Shown: positions 42,765 to 52,423, numbered from the stretch's first letter. The stretch is 64,000 nt of DNA from Ectopseudomonas khazarica (GCF_004521985.1 NZ_SBHZ01000016.1:1-64000); one strand, 5' to 3'. Numbers and translations are program-made. Notes: generated from the sequence alone by a model not told the origin.

Positions 42765-42780
42765 AGACTGCAACAGCGTG

Positions 42781-42824
42781 GCCCGGATACGATCCGGGGA
42801 GGACCTCCCGGCCTGCATCCGGGC
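42781..42824. repeat. REP-like inverted repeat (GCCCGGAT type)
   Basis: GCCCGGATACGATCCGGGGA faces CCTCCCGGCCTGCATCCGGG C (split by a few bases), forming a near-complete inverted repeat of the TAGCCCGGATGCAATCCGGG family common in Pseudomonas intergenic DNA. Confidence 0.6.
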
Positions 42825-42907
42825 TACGTCAAACAGCTCGGCCTCGTGCCGGGCTTTGTCATATCCACTGCAACGCCCAGGCGAAGCCAACCCCAGAGTG
42901 CCTGGTC

Positions 42908-43057
42908 AAAGCCCCAGAACATGTTCGAAGCCTCGCGAGCGGGAGGCATGCAAGGCAAAACAGGCGAAGAAGCGGAGTTTACGAGCAGTAGATGAGCATT
43001 CTGAGCAGGTTCTAAGCCCGCAGGCCCGATGCGCAGCAGGTTTTCAACAGGCTCTTA
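42908..43057. repeat. Second MITE-like repeat copy before atoE
   Basis: The core AAGGCAAAACAGGCGAAGAA, GCGGAGTTTACGAGCAGTAG and ATGAGCATTCTGAGCAGG aligns with the repeat between scoA and scoB at roughly three bases in four, and it ends with GCAGGTTTTCAACAGGCTC, which resembles a terminal inverted repeat. Borders are approximate. Confidence 0.55.
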
Positions 43058-43084
43058 CACAACCATAAGAAAGAGGCGTCCCCC

Positions 43085-44428
43085 ATGTTCAACACCCTCA
43101 CTCGCATGAGCGTGAGCCTGGTACAGAAGTACCTGCCCTCACCTTTCGTGTTCTCCGCATTGCTCACCCTGGGCGTGCTGCTGGCCGGCATCTTCTCTAC
43201 CGGCCAATCGCTGCCGGCCATGGTGCAACACTGGAGCGGCGGCTTCTGGACCCTGCTCGGCTTCGCCATGCAGATGGCCCTGATCTTCGTCACCGGCCAC
43301 GCCCTGGCCAGCGCCCCGATCATCAACCGCCAGCTCGACCGTCTGGCCGGCGTCGCCCGCACACCAGGACAGGCAATCGTCATGGTCACCCTGGTGGCGC
43401 TGCTCGGCTGCTGGGTCAACTGGGGTTTCGGCCTGGTGATCGGCGCCGTGTTCGCCCGCGCCCTGGCGCGCAAGGTGGATGGCGTCGACTACCCGCTGCT
43501 GGTGGCCTCGGCCTACTCGGGCTTCCTGGTCTGGCACGGCGGTCTGGCCGGTTCGATCCCGCTGTCGATGGCCACGGGCGGACCTGACCTGGCGCGGATC
43601 ACCGCCGGCATCCTGACCGAGCCGGTGAGCATCGCCGAGACCCTGTTCAGCCCGCTGAACCTGACCATCGTCGCCCTGCTGGTGATCGGCCTGCCGCTGC
43701 TCAACCGCGCCATGCACCCGCGCCAGGGGGCCAAGGTGGCCGACCCGGCCAAGCTGGTGGAATCCCGTGCCGAACTCCCGGCGCGTGAAACCCCGGCACA
43801 GCGCCTGGACGACAGCCGCATTCTCGGCCTGGCCCTGGTGGCCATGGCTGGCATCTACCTGTTCAACCACTTCGCCAACAAGGGCTTCGTCCTCGGCCTG
43901 GACGTGGTGATCGCGATCTTCCTGTTCTGCGGCCTGCTGATGCACGGCACCCCGGAGCGCTACATGCGCGCCGTGGATGAGAGCGTGCGCGGCATCGGCG
44001 GCATCGTCCTGCTGTTCCCCTTCTACGCCGGGATCATGGGCATGATGATGGGTGCCAATGCCGACGGTATCTCCCTTGGCCGGCAGATCACCGAGACCTT
44101 CATCTCCTGGTCGTCGGCCGACACCTTCCCGCTGCTGGCCTTCCTCAGCGCGGGCGTGGTCAACGTGTTCGTGCCGTCCGGCGGTGGCCAGTGGGCCGTG
44201 CAGGGACCGATCATGCTGCCGGCCGCCCAGGCCCTGGGCGTATCCCCGACCGTGACCGCCATGGCGATCGCCTGGGGCGATGCCTGGACCAACATGATCC
44301 AGCCGTTCTGGGCCCTGCCGCTGCTCGGCATCGTCGGCCTCGGCGCCCGTGACATCATGGGCTACTGCCTGATCATGCTGCTGTACTCCGGCGTGGTGAT
44401 CTGCGGCGCCTTCTACTTCATCGGCTGA
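43085..44428 (+). CDS. atoE: Short-chain fatty acid transporter AtoE
   Basis: 447 residues, about 12 membrane segments, AtoE family of short-chain fatty-acid permeases. Family stretches: KYLPSPFVFSALLT, GCWVNWGFGLVIGAVFAR, SAYSGFLVWHGGLAGSIPL and VFVPSGGGQWAVQGPIMLPAA. In E. coli AtoE imports acetoacetate or butyrate for the AtoDA/AtoB enzymes, and the same combination occurs here. It may have its own promoter because 344 bp of repeats and a hairpin separate it from the thiolase gene. Confidence 0.9.
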   Translation: MFNTLTRMSVSLVQKYLPSPFVFSALLTLGVLLAGIFSTGQSLPAMVQHWSGGFWTLLGFAMQMALIFVTGHALASAPIINRQLDRLAGVARTPGQAIVMVTLVALLGCWVNWGFGLVIGAVFARALARKVDGVDYPLLVASAYSGFLVWHGGLAGSIPLSMATGGPDLARITAGILTEPVSIAETLFSPLNLTIVALLVIGLPLLNRAMHPRQGAKVADPAKLVESRAELPARETPAQRLDDSRILGLALVAMAGIYLFNHFANKGFVLGLDVVIAIFLFCGLLMHGTPERYMRAVDESVRGIGGIVLLFPFYAGIMGMMMGANADGISLGRQITETFISWSSADTFPLLAFLSAGVVNVFVPSGGGQWAVQGPIMLPAAQALGVSPTVTAMAIAWGDAWTNMIQPFWALPLLGIVGLGARDIMGYCLIMLLYSGVVICGAFYFIG

Positions 44429-44492
44429 GCCTTCAGCCTGGTTCCGGCTCGCGATCGGCGCTCCCCGACACCTCGCGAGCTGGAGCATTGCG

Positions 44493-44516
44493 AGCCTGCT
44501 TCTAGCGCAGCAGGCT
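44493..44516. terminator. Hairpin between atoE and the convergent LuxR gene
   Basis: Perfect 8-bp stem AGCCTGCT / AGCAGGCT with an 8-nt loop, in the 97-bp space between convergent genes; no T tract. Confidence 0.35.
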
Positions 44517-44525
44517 GTGCCGAAC

Positions 44526-47138
44526 TCAATCGCCCATCAGCCCCTGCGCCTTGGCCATCGCCACGGCCTGCGTGCGTCGTTGCACGCCGAGCTTGACGTT
44601 GATCCGCCGGGCATGGGTCTTGACCGTGTGCAGCGAGATGAACAGGCGATCGGCGATCTCCTGGTTCGACAGCCCCTGGGCGATCAGCTGCAGCACCGCC
44701 AGCTCGCGCGAGCTGAGCAGCGCGGTTCCGGCACTGGCCGGCTCATCGACCGCAGGTGCCGGCTCGAACAGGCGCTGATACAGGCTGCTGCCCGCCTCCC
44801 CCGGCAACACCCGCTCCAGCCATTGCGCCTGACGCTGCTGCAGTTCCTGCAACGGCCGTAGCAGACGCAGCTGCCGCGCCTCATCGATCGCGACCCGCAG
44901 CAGGGCCTCGGCCGCACTCTCCTGCTGCTGGTGCAGCAGGCACTCCACCAGGGCGATCCGGCACTCGCAGGCCAGGCTGCGGTGGCCGGACAGCTGGCAT
45001 TCGTCGAGCAGCAGGCGCAGCGCATGCTCGGCGGCGGCCCGATGGCCGAGCAACAGGTCGCTGACCGCCAGGTGCAGACGCAGGCGCGGCAGCAGATCGT
45101 AGAAACCGGAAGGCGCCAACTGCTGGCGTTGCTGCAGCTGCTGCAAGGTCTGGGCGAACACCTCGCGTGCCCTGCCGACCTGGTCCTGGCGCAACAGCAG
45201 GCGGCCACTCTGCAACTGCAGCACGCCGCGATAGCGCACCTCGGGCACATGCGACCACTGCATGGCCCGCTCGGCCTTCTGTAACCACTGGTAGGCCTCT
45301 TCCAGGTCGCCGCGCGACTCGGCCAGCTCCAGCAAGCCCAGATAACCGGAAATGGTGTAGGCGTCCCCGCAATACTCGGCCTCCTGCAGCCCGTGGCGGT
45401 AGGCGAGCTGTGCGGCCTCCTCGAGGCCCTGGCGCGCCAGCAGGCTGGCCCGCAACAGCAGCAGACGCCCGACCACCGGGCTGTGACTGAAACCGTCACG
45501 CAGCAGCGCCAGCGACTGCTCGGCCAGTTCGGCGGCGCGCCCGGCCTCGCCCTGCATTTCCAGCAGCAGGCAGTGATCGGTGTTGAGCAGTGCCTCGTAG
45601 ATCAGGCTGCCATGCAGCCGCGCCAGGCGCAGGCCTTCGTCCAGTGCCTGCTGCGCCTGGTCCAGGGCATTCTCCGCGAGGTACTGCTGGGCCAGCGCCT
45701 GGTAGCACAGGATGCGCTGCGACCAGCCGCTCTCGTCCAGCGCCTGCAACGCCTCCAGGCAGTGCTGGCGGGCGTCGCGACGGCCGCACTGGCGCGCCAG
45801 CACGCCACTGAGGGCCTGCCACTGGGCCAGCAGCTTGCGCTGGCGCCGGGCATCGGGCTGCGGCAGGAAATGCGCCAGCGCCTGGGTGCACTCAGCGGCC
45901 TCGTCGAAGCGTGCGCAGATGATCAGCGCCCAGGCCTGCAGCACGATCAGCCGCGGCGAACTGGCGAACAACCAGGCCGGCAGCTCCTCGCGCCACTGCA
46001 GGAACTGCGCGACCGAGTGCCCCTGCAGCAGCTGCTCCTGGCTGAAGCGCTGCAGGTAGTTGACCGCCACTTCGATCTGCCCGGCCTGCAGCGCGTGCTC
46101 GACCGCCTCGCGAATGTCGCCATGCAGGGCGAACCACTGGCAGGCCCGCACGTGTACCGAGGCCGACGGCGGAGCGCCCGGCAACTGCCGCAGCACCTGC
46201 GCCAGCGGGTGCCAGAGGCGAAACCAGCTGCCGCTGCTGTCCAGGCTGCGCAGGAACAGCTGGCGCCGCAGCAACCCGTGCAGCAGGTCGCTGCCGCGCC
46301 CCTCCAGCAGGTGTTCGCAGAGCGAGGCGGAGAAGCGCGGCAACAGTGCCAGGGCGTGCAGGTCACCGAGCAACTCCTCGTCCAGCTCGGCGAGCACCTC
46401 GCGCTGCACGTAGTCGCGCAGCAGCGGACACCCCGACTGCAGGCGCTGGCGGAGCGCTGCTTCATCGGCATCGAGCAGCAGCAGGCGAATCGCCGCCAGC
46501 CAGCCTTCGCTGAACTGCAGCAGGGCCTGGCGCAGGTCGTCGGGCAGTGGCAACTGCAGGGTCGCCAGCAGCTCGTCCAGGGCTTCGCCATCCAGCGCCA
46601 GATCCTCGCCCTGCAGCTCGAGCAGGTCACCCTGCAACAGCAGGCGCGGCAGGTTCCAGCCTGGGGTGCGGCGGCATGCGACCCACCAGGTCACCTGCGC
46701 GGGCGCGGCGGCGAACAGCCGGTCGAGGCAGGCATCGAGTTCGCCATCCTCGGCGCGCGGGTAATCGTCGATGAATATCCACAGGCGGCCGCTGCGCTGG
46801 TGCAACAGTTCGAGCAACGCGGCTTCGCTGTGCTCGTCGGCCGCCAACGGCTGCTGCAGGGCCGCAGCCAGGCGCTTGCACAATTGCGCGGCGCTCAGCG
46901 CACCGCCGCCCAGGTCGAGCCAGAACGGTTCGATCGTGGCGGGTGTCATGCGCGCGCACTGGCCGAGCAACACGCTCTTGCCCGCACCAGCCGGGGCGCA
47001 CAGCAGGCGCAGGCGCGATTCACTGGCCAGCAGGCGTTGCACCAGGGCGGGACGAGGCACCACGCAAGGTGGCAGCCGGGGCAGGTCGACAGGTCGCGCC
47101 TGCAGCGCACCCTGACGGGCGATGGCGAGGGTAGGCAT
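44526..47138 (-). CDS. MalT-like LuxR family regulator (LAL-type)
   Basis: 870 residues from the ATG at 47138 (an in-frame ATG at 47162 is an alternative). Order: N-terminal P-loop NTPase (Walker A LLCAPAGAGKSVLLGQ, LWIFIDDYPRAEDGEL as Walker B-like), a long helical TPR-type solenoid, and a C-terminal LuxR helix-turn-helix (LSNQEIADRLFISLHTVKTH ARRINVKLG, split by a space). These ATP-dependent activators sense an inducer and are often encoded beside their targets; here the DUF1302/DUF1329 operon follows upstream on the same strand, as seen elsewhere in Pseudomonas. The inducer is unknown. Confidence 0.88.
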   Translation of the reverse strand: MPTLAIARQGALQARPVDLPRLPPCVVPRPALVQRLLASESRLRLLCAPAGAGKSVLLGQCARMTPATIEPFWLDLGGGALSAAQLCKRLAAALQQPLAADEHSEAALLELLHQRSGRLWIFIDDYPRAEDGELDACLDRLFAAAPAQVTWWVACRRTPGWNLPRLLLQGDLLELQGEDLALDGEALDELLATLQLPLPDDLRQALLQFSEGWLAAIRLLLLDADEAALRQRLQSGCPLLRDYVQREVLAELDEELLGDLHALALLPRFSASLCEHLLEGRGSDLLHGLLRRQLFLRSLDSSGSWFRLWHPLAQVLRQLPGAPPSASVHVRACQWFALHGDIREAVEHALQAGQIEVAVNYLQRFSQEQLLQGHSVAQFLQWREELPAWLFASSPRLIVLQAWALIICARFDEAAECTQALAHFLPQPDARRQRKLLAQWQALSGVLARQCGRRDARQHCLEALQALDESGWSQRILCYQALAQQYLAENALDQAQQALDEGLRLARLHGSLIYEALLNTDHCLLLEMQGEAGRAAELAEQSLALLRDGFSHSPVVGRLLLLRASLLARQGLEEAAQLAYRHGLQEAEYCGDAYTISGYLGLLELAESRGDLEEAYQWLQKAERAMQWSHVPEVRYRGVLQLQSGRLLLRQDQVGRAREVFAQTLQQLQQRQQLAPSGFYDLLPRLRLHLAVSDLLLGHRAAAEHALRLLLDECQLSGHRSLACECRIALVECLLHQQQESAAEALLRVAIDEARQLRLLRPLQELQQRQAQWLERVLPGEAGSSLYQRLFEPAPAVDEPASAGTALLSSRELAVLQLIAQGLSNQEIADRLFISLHTVKTHARRINVKLGVQRRTQAVAMAKAQGLMGD

Positions 47139-47253
47139 GGCAGCGGTTCTCTCTGTTGTCATTGTTGAACCACTCGCAGATGGTACCCCGCCCATCTGCC
47201 TTGGCCACCCCATGACGCTTATGGGGCGAGATTCACGCAACCGTGGCCCATGC

Positions 47254-47287
47254 AAAAAAGCCGGTGTCACGGGCAGTGACACCGGCT
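47254..47287 (-). terminator. Rho-independent terminator of the DUF1302-DUF1329 operon
   Basis: Perfect 12-bp stem AGCCGGTGTCAC / GTGACACCGGCT (47259-47270, 47276-47287), 5-nt loop, with AAAAAA at 47254-47259 that becomes a T tract on the minus strand. It lies 18 bp beyond the DUF1329 stop. Confidence 0.92.
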
Positions 47288-47305
47288 CGTTCAAGGCAGG
47301 CCCGC

Positions 47306-48673
47306 TCAGCGCACGCCGGCGTTACGCAGGGCCGCAGGCGTGAAGTCCTTGGCCGAGGCCTGGGTGCCGTACTGCACCGCGGTCTTCTCCTCGTTGGCCA
47401 TGCCGATGGCGATGTAGCGCCCGGCGATGATGTCGTACAGCGCCTCGAACGCGTAGACCGGAACCTTCTGCGCATAGTGCTGCATGAGCATGGCCTCACC
47501 GACGCGCCACAGCTGGCCACGCCCGTCGTAGTGCTCGGACAGGGCGATCTGCCAGGAGTCCTCGTCCACGTAGAAGCGGCGCTTGGCGTAGATGTTGCGC
47601 TCGCCCGCCTTGAGCGTCGCCTCCACTTCCCAGACCCGGTGCAGCTCGTAGCGGATCAGGTCCTGATTGACATGGCCGGCCTTGAGGATGTCCTCGTACT
47701 TCACCTGGGGCGTGGCCACGCGGTAGTTGTTGTAGGGGATCAGCATTTCGCGCTTGCCCACCAGTTTCCAGTCGTAACGATCCGGAGCACCGTTGAACAT
47801 GTCGAAGTTGTCCGAGGTACGCAGGCCGTCAGCGGCAGTACCCGGACCGTCGTACGCCACCTGCGGCGCACGGCGCACGCGGCGCTGTCCGGCGTTGTAC
47901 AGCCAGGCCATGCGTGGTTCCTTCACCTGATCCAGCGAGTCGTGCACCAGCAGCACGTTACCGGCCAGGCGCGACGGCGCGGTGACCCGCTGCTTGAAGA
48001 ACAGCAGCGCGTTCTCCGCCTTGTCCGGGTCGATGTCCGGGATATTCTCGGGGAAGGCCACCTCGTCCTCGAAATGCACCAGGGTGTAGGCCCCGTTGGT
48101 CTGCGGCGACGCCTGCACGATGCTGCGCTTGAGGTTGCCGCCGCGATAGCGGGTGATGTGGTTCCACACCACTTCCAGACCGTTCTGCGGGATCGGGAAG
48201 GCGTAATAGCGGCTGTCGGTGAAGTTGACCAGGCCGTTGCCGCCATCGCGCAGACCGGTCTTCAGCGCGCTGGTCCTGGCCGCGGCGTAGATGCTGTCGG
48301 GCAGCGCCGAGCTGCGGTGGGTCGGGTACACCGCCATGCGGTAGCTTTCCGGGTAGCGTTTGAACATCGCCAGTTGCCCGGCAGACAGCTGCTCGCGGTA
48401 CTGCTCCAGGTTCTGCGCGGTGATGGTGAACAGCGGCTGCTCGCTGGCGTAGGGGTCACTGAGAAAACCGTTCGCGTCGACCTGCCCGGCATCGCTGGCC
48501 AGGCCACCGTTCCAGGCGGGGATGTTGCCGGCGGCGTTGCCGGCCATCTCCGCGCCCAGCGGCGTCAGGCTGCTACCGAGCTTGGCCGCCTCATCCGCAC
48601 TGACCGCCGCCAGCACGCTGCTGGCCAGCAGGCTCAGGGAAAGTGCGCCGAGCATCTTCAGGGTTGTATTCAT
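47306..48673 (-). CDS. DUF1329 outer-membrane lipoprotein-like protein, exported
   Basis: 455 residues from the ATG at 48673 (GAGGA 6 nt upstream; a methionine two codons earlier is too close to it). Signal peptide MNTTLKMLGALSLSLLASSV, cleaved near LAAVSA. DUF1329 landmarks: LGSSLTPLGAEMAGNAAGNIPAW near the start and the internal WLYNAGQRRVRRAP, and RYELHRVWEVEATLK. DUF1329 proteins resemble LolB-like carriers and nearly always pair with a DUF1302 protein; the pair is linked to export or handling of lipids, terpenes or esters, without a settled function. It is 27 bp after the DUF1302 gene. Confidence 0.88.
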   Translation of the reverse strand: MNTTLKMLGALSLSLLASSVLAAVSADEAAKLGSSLTPLGAEMAGNAAGNIPAWNGGLASDAGQVDANGFLSDPYASEQPLFTITAQNLEQYREQLSAGQLAMFKRYPESYRMAVYPTHRSSALPDSIYAAARTSALKTGLRDGGNGLVNFTDSRYYAFPIPQNGLEVVWNHITRYRGGNLKRSIVQASPQTNGAYTLVHFEDEVAFPENIPDIDPDKAENALLFFKQRVTAPSRLAGNVLLVHDSLDQVKEPRMAWLYNAGQRRVRRAPQVAYDGPGTAADGLRTSDNFDMFNGAPDRYDWKLVGKREMLIPYNNYRVATPQVKYEDILKAGHVNQDLIRYELHRVWEVEATLKAGERNIYAKRRFYVDEDSWQIALSEHYDGRGQLWRVGEAMLMQHYAQKVPVYAFEALYDIIAGRYIAIGMANEEKTAVQYGTQASAKDFTPAALRNAGVR

Positions 48674-48700
48674 CTGCATTCCTCAACTGATCCTGATGGC

Positions 48701-50494
48701 CTAGAAGCTCACGCCGAAGCTGAGCGCCAGGAAGTCGCGGTCCACCGCGACGTTGTAATCCCCGCCGAAGAAGTCGGTGTACGACAGGCTGGCGGTGTAG
48801 GTATTGCGGTAGTCGGCGTCGATACCGATGCTCACGGCCTTGGCGCCCTCGTTGAACAGGCCGTTGGGGCCGTAGCCGTCGACGTCGTGCGACCAGGAGA
48901 TGTTCGGCTTGAGGTTCACCCCGGCGATGGCGTTGCTGTACTCCCAGATGCCGCGCACGCGGTAGCCCCAGGAGGTGCGGGTGACGAAGCCATGGGTGTC
49001 GCCACGGAAACCGTAGGCGCCGAACAGCGAGTCACGCCCGTAGCGCAGGTCTTCGCGGCTCTCCAGGCCACCGACGTGGGCCATGCCGACCTCGCCCACC
49101 AGGGTGAAGCGTCCGGCGCCCATCACCTGATCGAAGAAGTGGGTGAAGGTGGTCTGTACCTGGGTGACCTCCTTGCGCCGGTAACCGATGTTGTCCTGCC
49201 CTGCCCCGGCCGAGACCGGCGCGGTGCCGGGCGCGATGGGGTTGAGCAGGCTCAGGGTCATGTCGGTGGTGTTGATCTGCAGCGGCATGTTCGGCCGGTA
49301 GCTGACCTCGCCGCTCCAGGCGGTGCCGGTCGGCAGGGTGGTGGCGAAGCTCAGGCCGTAGAGGCGAATGTCTTCCGGGTACTCCAGGAAGTACTTGCCG
49401 TTGCCCAGCATCACGCTCTGCGCGAGACCAGTCCCCGAACCGGGAGAGATGCCATTGGCGGTGGCGATGATGTTGGGCAGCGCGGCCAGCGTCGCCAGGC
49501 TGGCATTCTGCGTGCCGACAATGGGTGTGCGGCTGTGATAGTTCATGAAGTACGCGCCGTACTCGGTCTCGTCACCCAGCCAGCGCAGGGCCACGCCCCA
49601 CTGGCCGCTGTCACGCGCATCGCGATCCCCCGCACGCGGCAGGATCACCCCTTCGGAATCCACCTGGAAACCCTGGCCGAAGGCCGCTGCCACCGGTTGC
49701 AGCGGCGCGATGGCCGGCGAACCGATGTGATAGCCGCTGTCGCAACCGTCGGCGGCGACATCGGCGGTGGAGAAGAAGGTGCCGCAGTTGTCGATCACCG
49801 TCTGGTCCCACTCCAGCTGGTAGAACGCCTCCATGCTCAGCTGGTCGCTCAGGCTCTGCGACAGGTAGAACATGTTGACCGGGATCAGGCCTTCCTTGAG
49901 CTCGGCCCCCGGCCGGCGGAAGGCGGCCACGTCGATGGGGTTGATCGAGTTGATGCTGTTGCCGATGAAGGTGCTCTCACCCCAGCTCACCACCTGCTTG
50001 CCGAGCCGCACGGTGCCAGGCAGGTCACCGATCGTGTAGTTGTGGTAGACGAAGGCGTCGAGAATCTCGGCGCCGGCGGACTTGGCGCCTTCCTTGCGGT
50101 TGTGCTCGTCGATGTCCTTGAACAGACGGCTCTCGTCCTTGAGTTCGAAGTCGTACCAGTACTTGCCACGCACGAAGACGCCGGTGTCACGATAGCGCAG
50201 CTCCAGGTCATGGGTACCCTTGAAGATCTTCGAGAAGGTCTCGCCCTTCTTGAAGTTCAGGCGACCGTCGTCGCCGGTCTGCGCCTGCCCCTGACCGCCG
50301 TTGTTCGGCCCGATCAGGTCGCGGTCCGGGCTGCGCATCGACCAGCTGGCGCCGATCGACAGCGAGCTGTCGAACTGCCCTTCGATCTCGCCGATGTTGA
50401 AGGTGACGGCCTGCGCCTGCGCGGCGAAACCGACGGCGACGGCCAAAGCCAAGGTGTGCGGCTGGAATAGTCCGGGCCCTGTTGTTCTTGTCAT
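48701..50494 (-). CDS. DUF1302 outer-membrane beta-barrel protein, exported
   Basis: 597 residues from the ATG at 50494 (AGGAG 8 nt upstream). Signal peptide ending AAQAQA, then the family start VTFNIGEIEGQFDSSLSIGA, many alternating strands (for example FVRGKYWYDFELKDES) and the aromatic C-terminus LSFGVSF, all consistent with a porin-like barrel. It forms a two-gene operon with DUF1329 and, with the LuxR gene just downstream, a unit probably induced by an unknown hydrophobic compound. Confidence 0.87.
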   Translation of the reverse strand: MTRTTGPGLFQPHTLALAVAVGFAAQAQAVTFNIGEIEGQFDSSLSIGASWSMRSPDRDLIGPNNGGQGQAQTGDDGRLNFKKGETFSKIFKGTHDLELRYRDTGVFVRGKYWYDFELKDESRLFKDIDEHNRKEGAKSAGAEILDAFVYHNYTIGDLPGTVRLGKQVVSWGESTFIGNSINSINPIDVAAFRRPGAELKEGLIPVNMFYLSQSLSDQLSMEAFYQLEWDQTVIDNCGTFFSTADVAADGCDSGYHIGSPAIAPLQPVAAAFGQGFQVDSEGVILPRAGDRDARDSGQWGVALRWLGDETEYGAYFMNYHSRTPIVGTQNASLATLAALPNIIATANGISPGSGTGLAQSVMLGNGKYFLEYPEDIRLYGLSFATTLPTGTAWSGEVSYRPNMPLQINTTDMTLSLLNPIAPGTAPVSAGAGQDNIGYRRKEVTQVQTTFTHFFDQVMGAGRFTLVGEVGMAHVGGLESREDLRYGRDSLFGAYGFRGDTHGFVTRTSWGYRVRGIWEYSNAIAGVNLKPNISWSHDVDGYGPNGLFNEGAKAVSIGIDADYRNTYTASLSYTDFFGGDYNVAVDRDFLALSFGVSF

Positions 50495-50734
50495 GCGGGT
50501 CTCCTGAAGTGGGGTACAGCTGCAGGGAACCCTACGCAGCGACCGCGACCCGGTTAAGCGCACCAAGGAGGGATTTCATCTGTCGCTCGAAAGGATGAAT
50601 GGCGCCCTGCACCGGGCCTGCGCGCGGCGACCCAAGCGCGATGAATGACGGACCATCAAGGGGACGGGGAACTTTCCCCCGGGCGACCGAGCAGGCATGC
50701 TGCGCACCTACGCATCACGGGAGCGACACGATTC

Positions 50735-51016
50735 ATGGAGATACTGCTGAAACTCTGCGCCTCGCTGGCCCTCGCCATGGGCGCGATCTTCGCCTTCCTG
50801 CCCGGCGCGTTCGGCCTGCTCAACTTTCGCAACGAACAGCGCCAGGCCTGGCTCAAGCACCTGGCAACGCTGAGCTGGTGGCTGCTGCTGCTCGCCCATC
50901 CGCTCGCGCTGTACCAGCTGTGGCAGGCCGATACCCCCTATCGCTGGCTGTTGCTGCCGGTGGGCCTGCACCTGCTGTTCTTCGGTGTGTTCGGGCGCAA
51001 CGTCAGCACGCGCTGA
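50735..51016 (+). CDS. Small inner-membrane protein of unknown function
   Basis: 93 residues from the ATG at 50735 with three predicted membrane segments: LLKLCASLALAMGAIFAF, LATLSWWLLLLAHPLAL and WLLLPVGLHLLFFGVF. It has no family I can name. It is convergent with the phospholipase-D-like gene (6 bp apart) and may be a lone gene. Confidence 0.7.
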   Translation: MEILLKLCASLALAMGAIFAFLPGAFGLLNFRNEQRQAWLKHLATLSWWLLLLAHPLALYQLWQADTPYRWLLLPVGLHLLFFGVFGRNVSTR

Positions 51017-51022
51017 AGCGCT

Positions 51023-52177
51023 TCAGCGCCAGCGGTCCAGCAGGTTCACCGCCAGCCGATCCAGCCAGCCCCACAGGCGTTGCTGGGCGCGGCGCCACCA
51101 GGGCCTCTGCTGCCAGTCGTCGAGGGTGATCTCGCGGCTGACGGCGAAATCCTCGATGAAGCACGCCGCCACCGCCTGGGTGAAGCCCGGATCGAGTGCC
51201 TCGACGTTGGCGTCGAGGTTGAAACGCAGGTTCCAGTGATCGAAGTTGCACGATCCGACACTGACCCAGTCGTCCACCAGGACCATCTTCAGGTGCAGGA
51301 AACGGGGCTGGTATTCGAAGATGCGCACGCCTGCCTTGAGCAGCTTGGGGTAGTAGCGCTGGCCGGCGAAGCGCACCGGCGGGTGATCGGTGTGGCGGCC
51401 GGCCAGCAGCAGACGCACCTCGACGCCGCGCGCCGCCGCCCGACGCAGCGCTCGACGAATCTTCCAGGTGGGCAGGAAGTACGGCGTGGCCAGCCAGACG
51501 CGCTGGCGGGCCCCTCGCAGCGCCCGTAGCAGGGACAGCAGAATGTCACGGTGCTGGGCGGCATCGGCGTAGGCCACGCGGCCCAGGCCGAGCCCCGCCG
51601 GCGGGCAGTCCGGCAGACTCAGCGCCAGCGGCTGGTGCCGCGGACGCCAGGCGAAGCGCGCCCGCCACTGGTGCTCGAACAACTGCTGCCAGTCGCCTAC
51701 CAGCGGCCCTTCGATCTCCACCATGACTTCGTGCCAGGGGCTGCGCGACTCGCTGGGCAACCAGAACTCGTCGGTGGCGCCCGTGCCGCCGACATAGGCC
51801 AGGCGGCCATCCACCAGCACCAGCTTGCGATGATCCCGATGAAAGTTGCGCACGCCACGACGCCAGCGCAGCGGGTTGTACCAGCGCAGTTCCACCCCAG
51901 CCGCCAGCAGGCGCTCACGCGCCGGCACTGCCAGCCCCGCCGCACCGTAGGCATCGAACAGGCCGCGCACCCGCACGCCACGGGCAGCGGCCCGGCACAG
52001 CGCATCGACCAGGCGCTCGCTGCACTGGCCATCCTCGATCAGGTACAGCTCCACCTCCACCTGCTGCGCGGCTGCGGCGATCGCGGCCAGCATGCGCGGG
52101 AAGAACACCGCACCATCGAGCAGCAGCTCGAAACGGTTGCCCGCCCGCCAGGGGTAGATGGTGCCGCGCGACGCCAC
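51023..52177 (-). CDS. clsB: Phospholipase D family protein, cardiolipin synthase B-like
   Basis: 384 residues from the GTG at 52177 (GGAGG 6 nt upstream; the TTG two codons earlier overlaps that site). Two HKD motifs are complete: NFHRDHRKLVLVDGRLAYVGG near residue 115 and FLHLKMVLVDDWVSVGSCNF near 300. ClsB-type enzymes have no N-terminal membrane segments and condense phosphatidylglycerol with phosphatidylglycerol or phosphatidylethanolamine to give cardiolipin. The length and motif spacing fit ClsB (about 410 residues in E. coli) better than ClsA. Confidence 0.87.
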   Translation of the reverse strand: MASRGTIYPWRAGNRFELLLDGAVFFPRMLAAIAAAAQQVEVELYLIEDGQCSERLVDALCRAAARGVRVRGLFDAYGAAGLAVPARERLLAAGVELRWYNPLRWRRGVRNFHRDHRKLVLVDGRLAYVGGTGATDEFWLPSESRSPWHEVMVEIEGPLVGDWQQLFEHQWRARFAWRPRHQPLALSLPDCPPAGLGLGRVAYADAAQHRDILLSLLRALRGARQRVWLATPYFLPTWKIRRALRRAAARGVEVRLLLAGRHTDHPPVRFAGQRYYPKLLKAGVRIFEYQPRFLHLKMVLVDDWVSVGSCNFDHWNLRFNLDANVEALDPGFTQAVAACFIEDFAVSREITLDDWQQRPWWRRAQQRLWGWLDRLAVNLLDRWR

Positions 52178-52423
52178 GCTCAACCTCCCCGGCGGCAGGA
52201 CAGGATGCTTGGCCCCTGTGGCAAGAGGAACGCCCGCAGCGCCCCGTTACAGGCGGTGACGACAGACAATGAGGGGAACGGCGAATGGCGCATGAGGGCT
52301 CGGAAAACGGCATGACCGGTCGGCCACGATAGCCGCCATGGGCCGCCTTGCAAAGCCCGCACGCCCGCGCCTCGCCGCCCGCTGGCGCAGCCCCTGGAGC
52401 GCGCCGTCAGTCCGCGTCAGTCG

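Noticed and set aside
47243..50470. A 1075-codon open frame on the plus strand
   Set aside because: It is antisense to the DUF1329 and DUF1302 genes, which carry signal peptides, ribosome sites and a terminator; high GC alone produces such frames.
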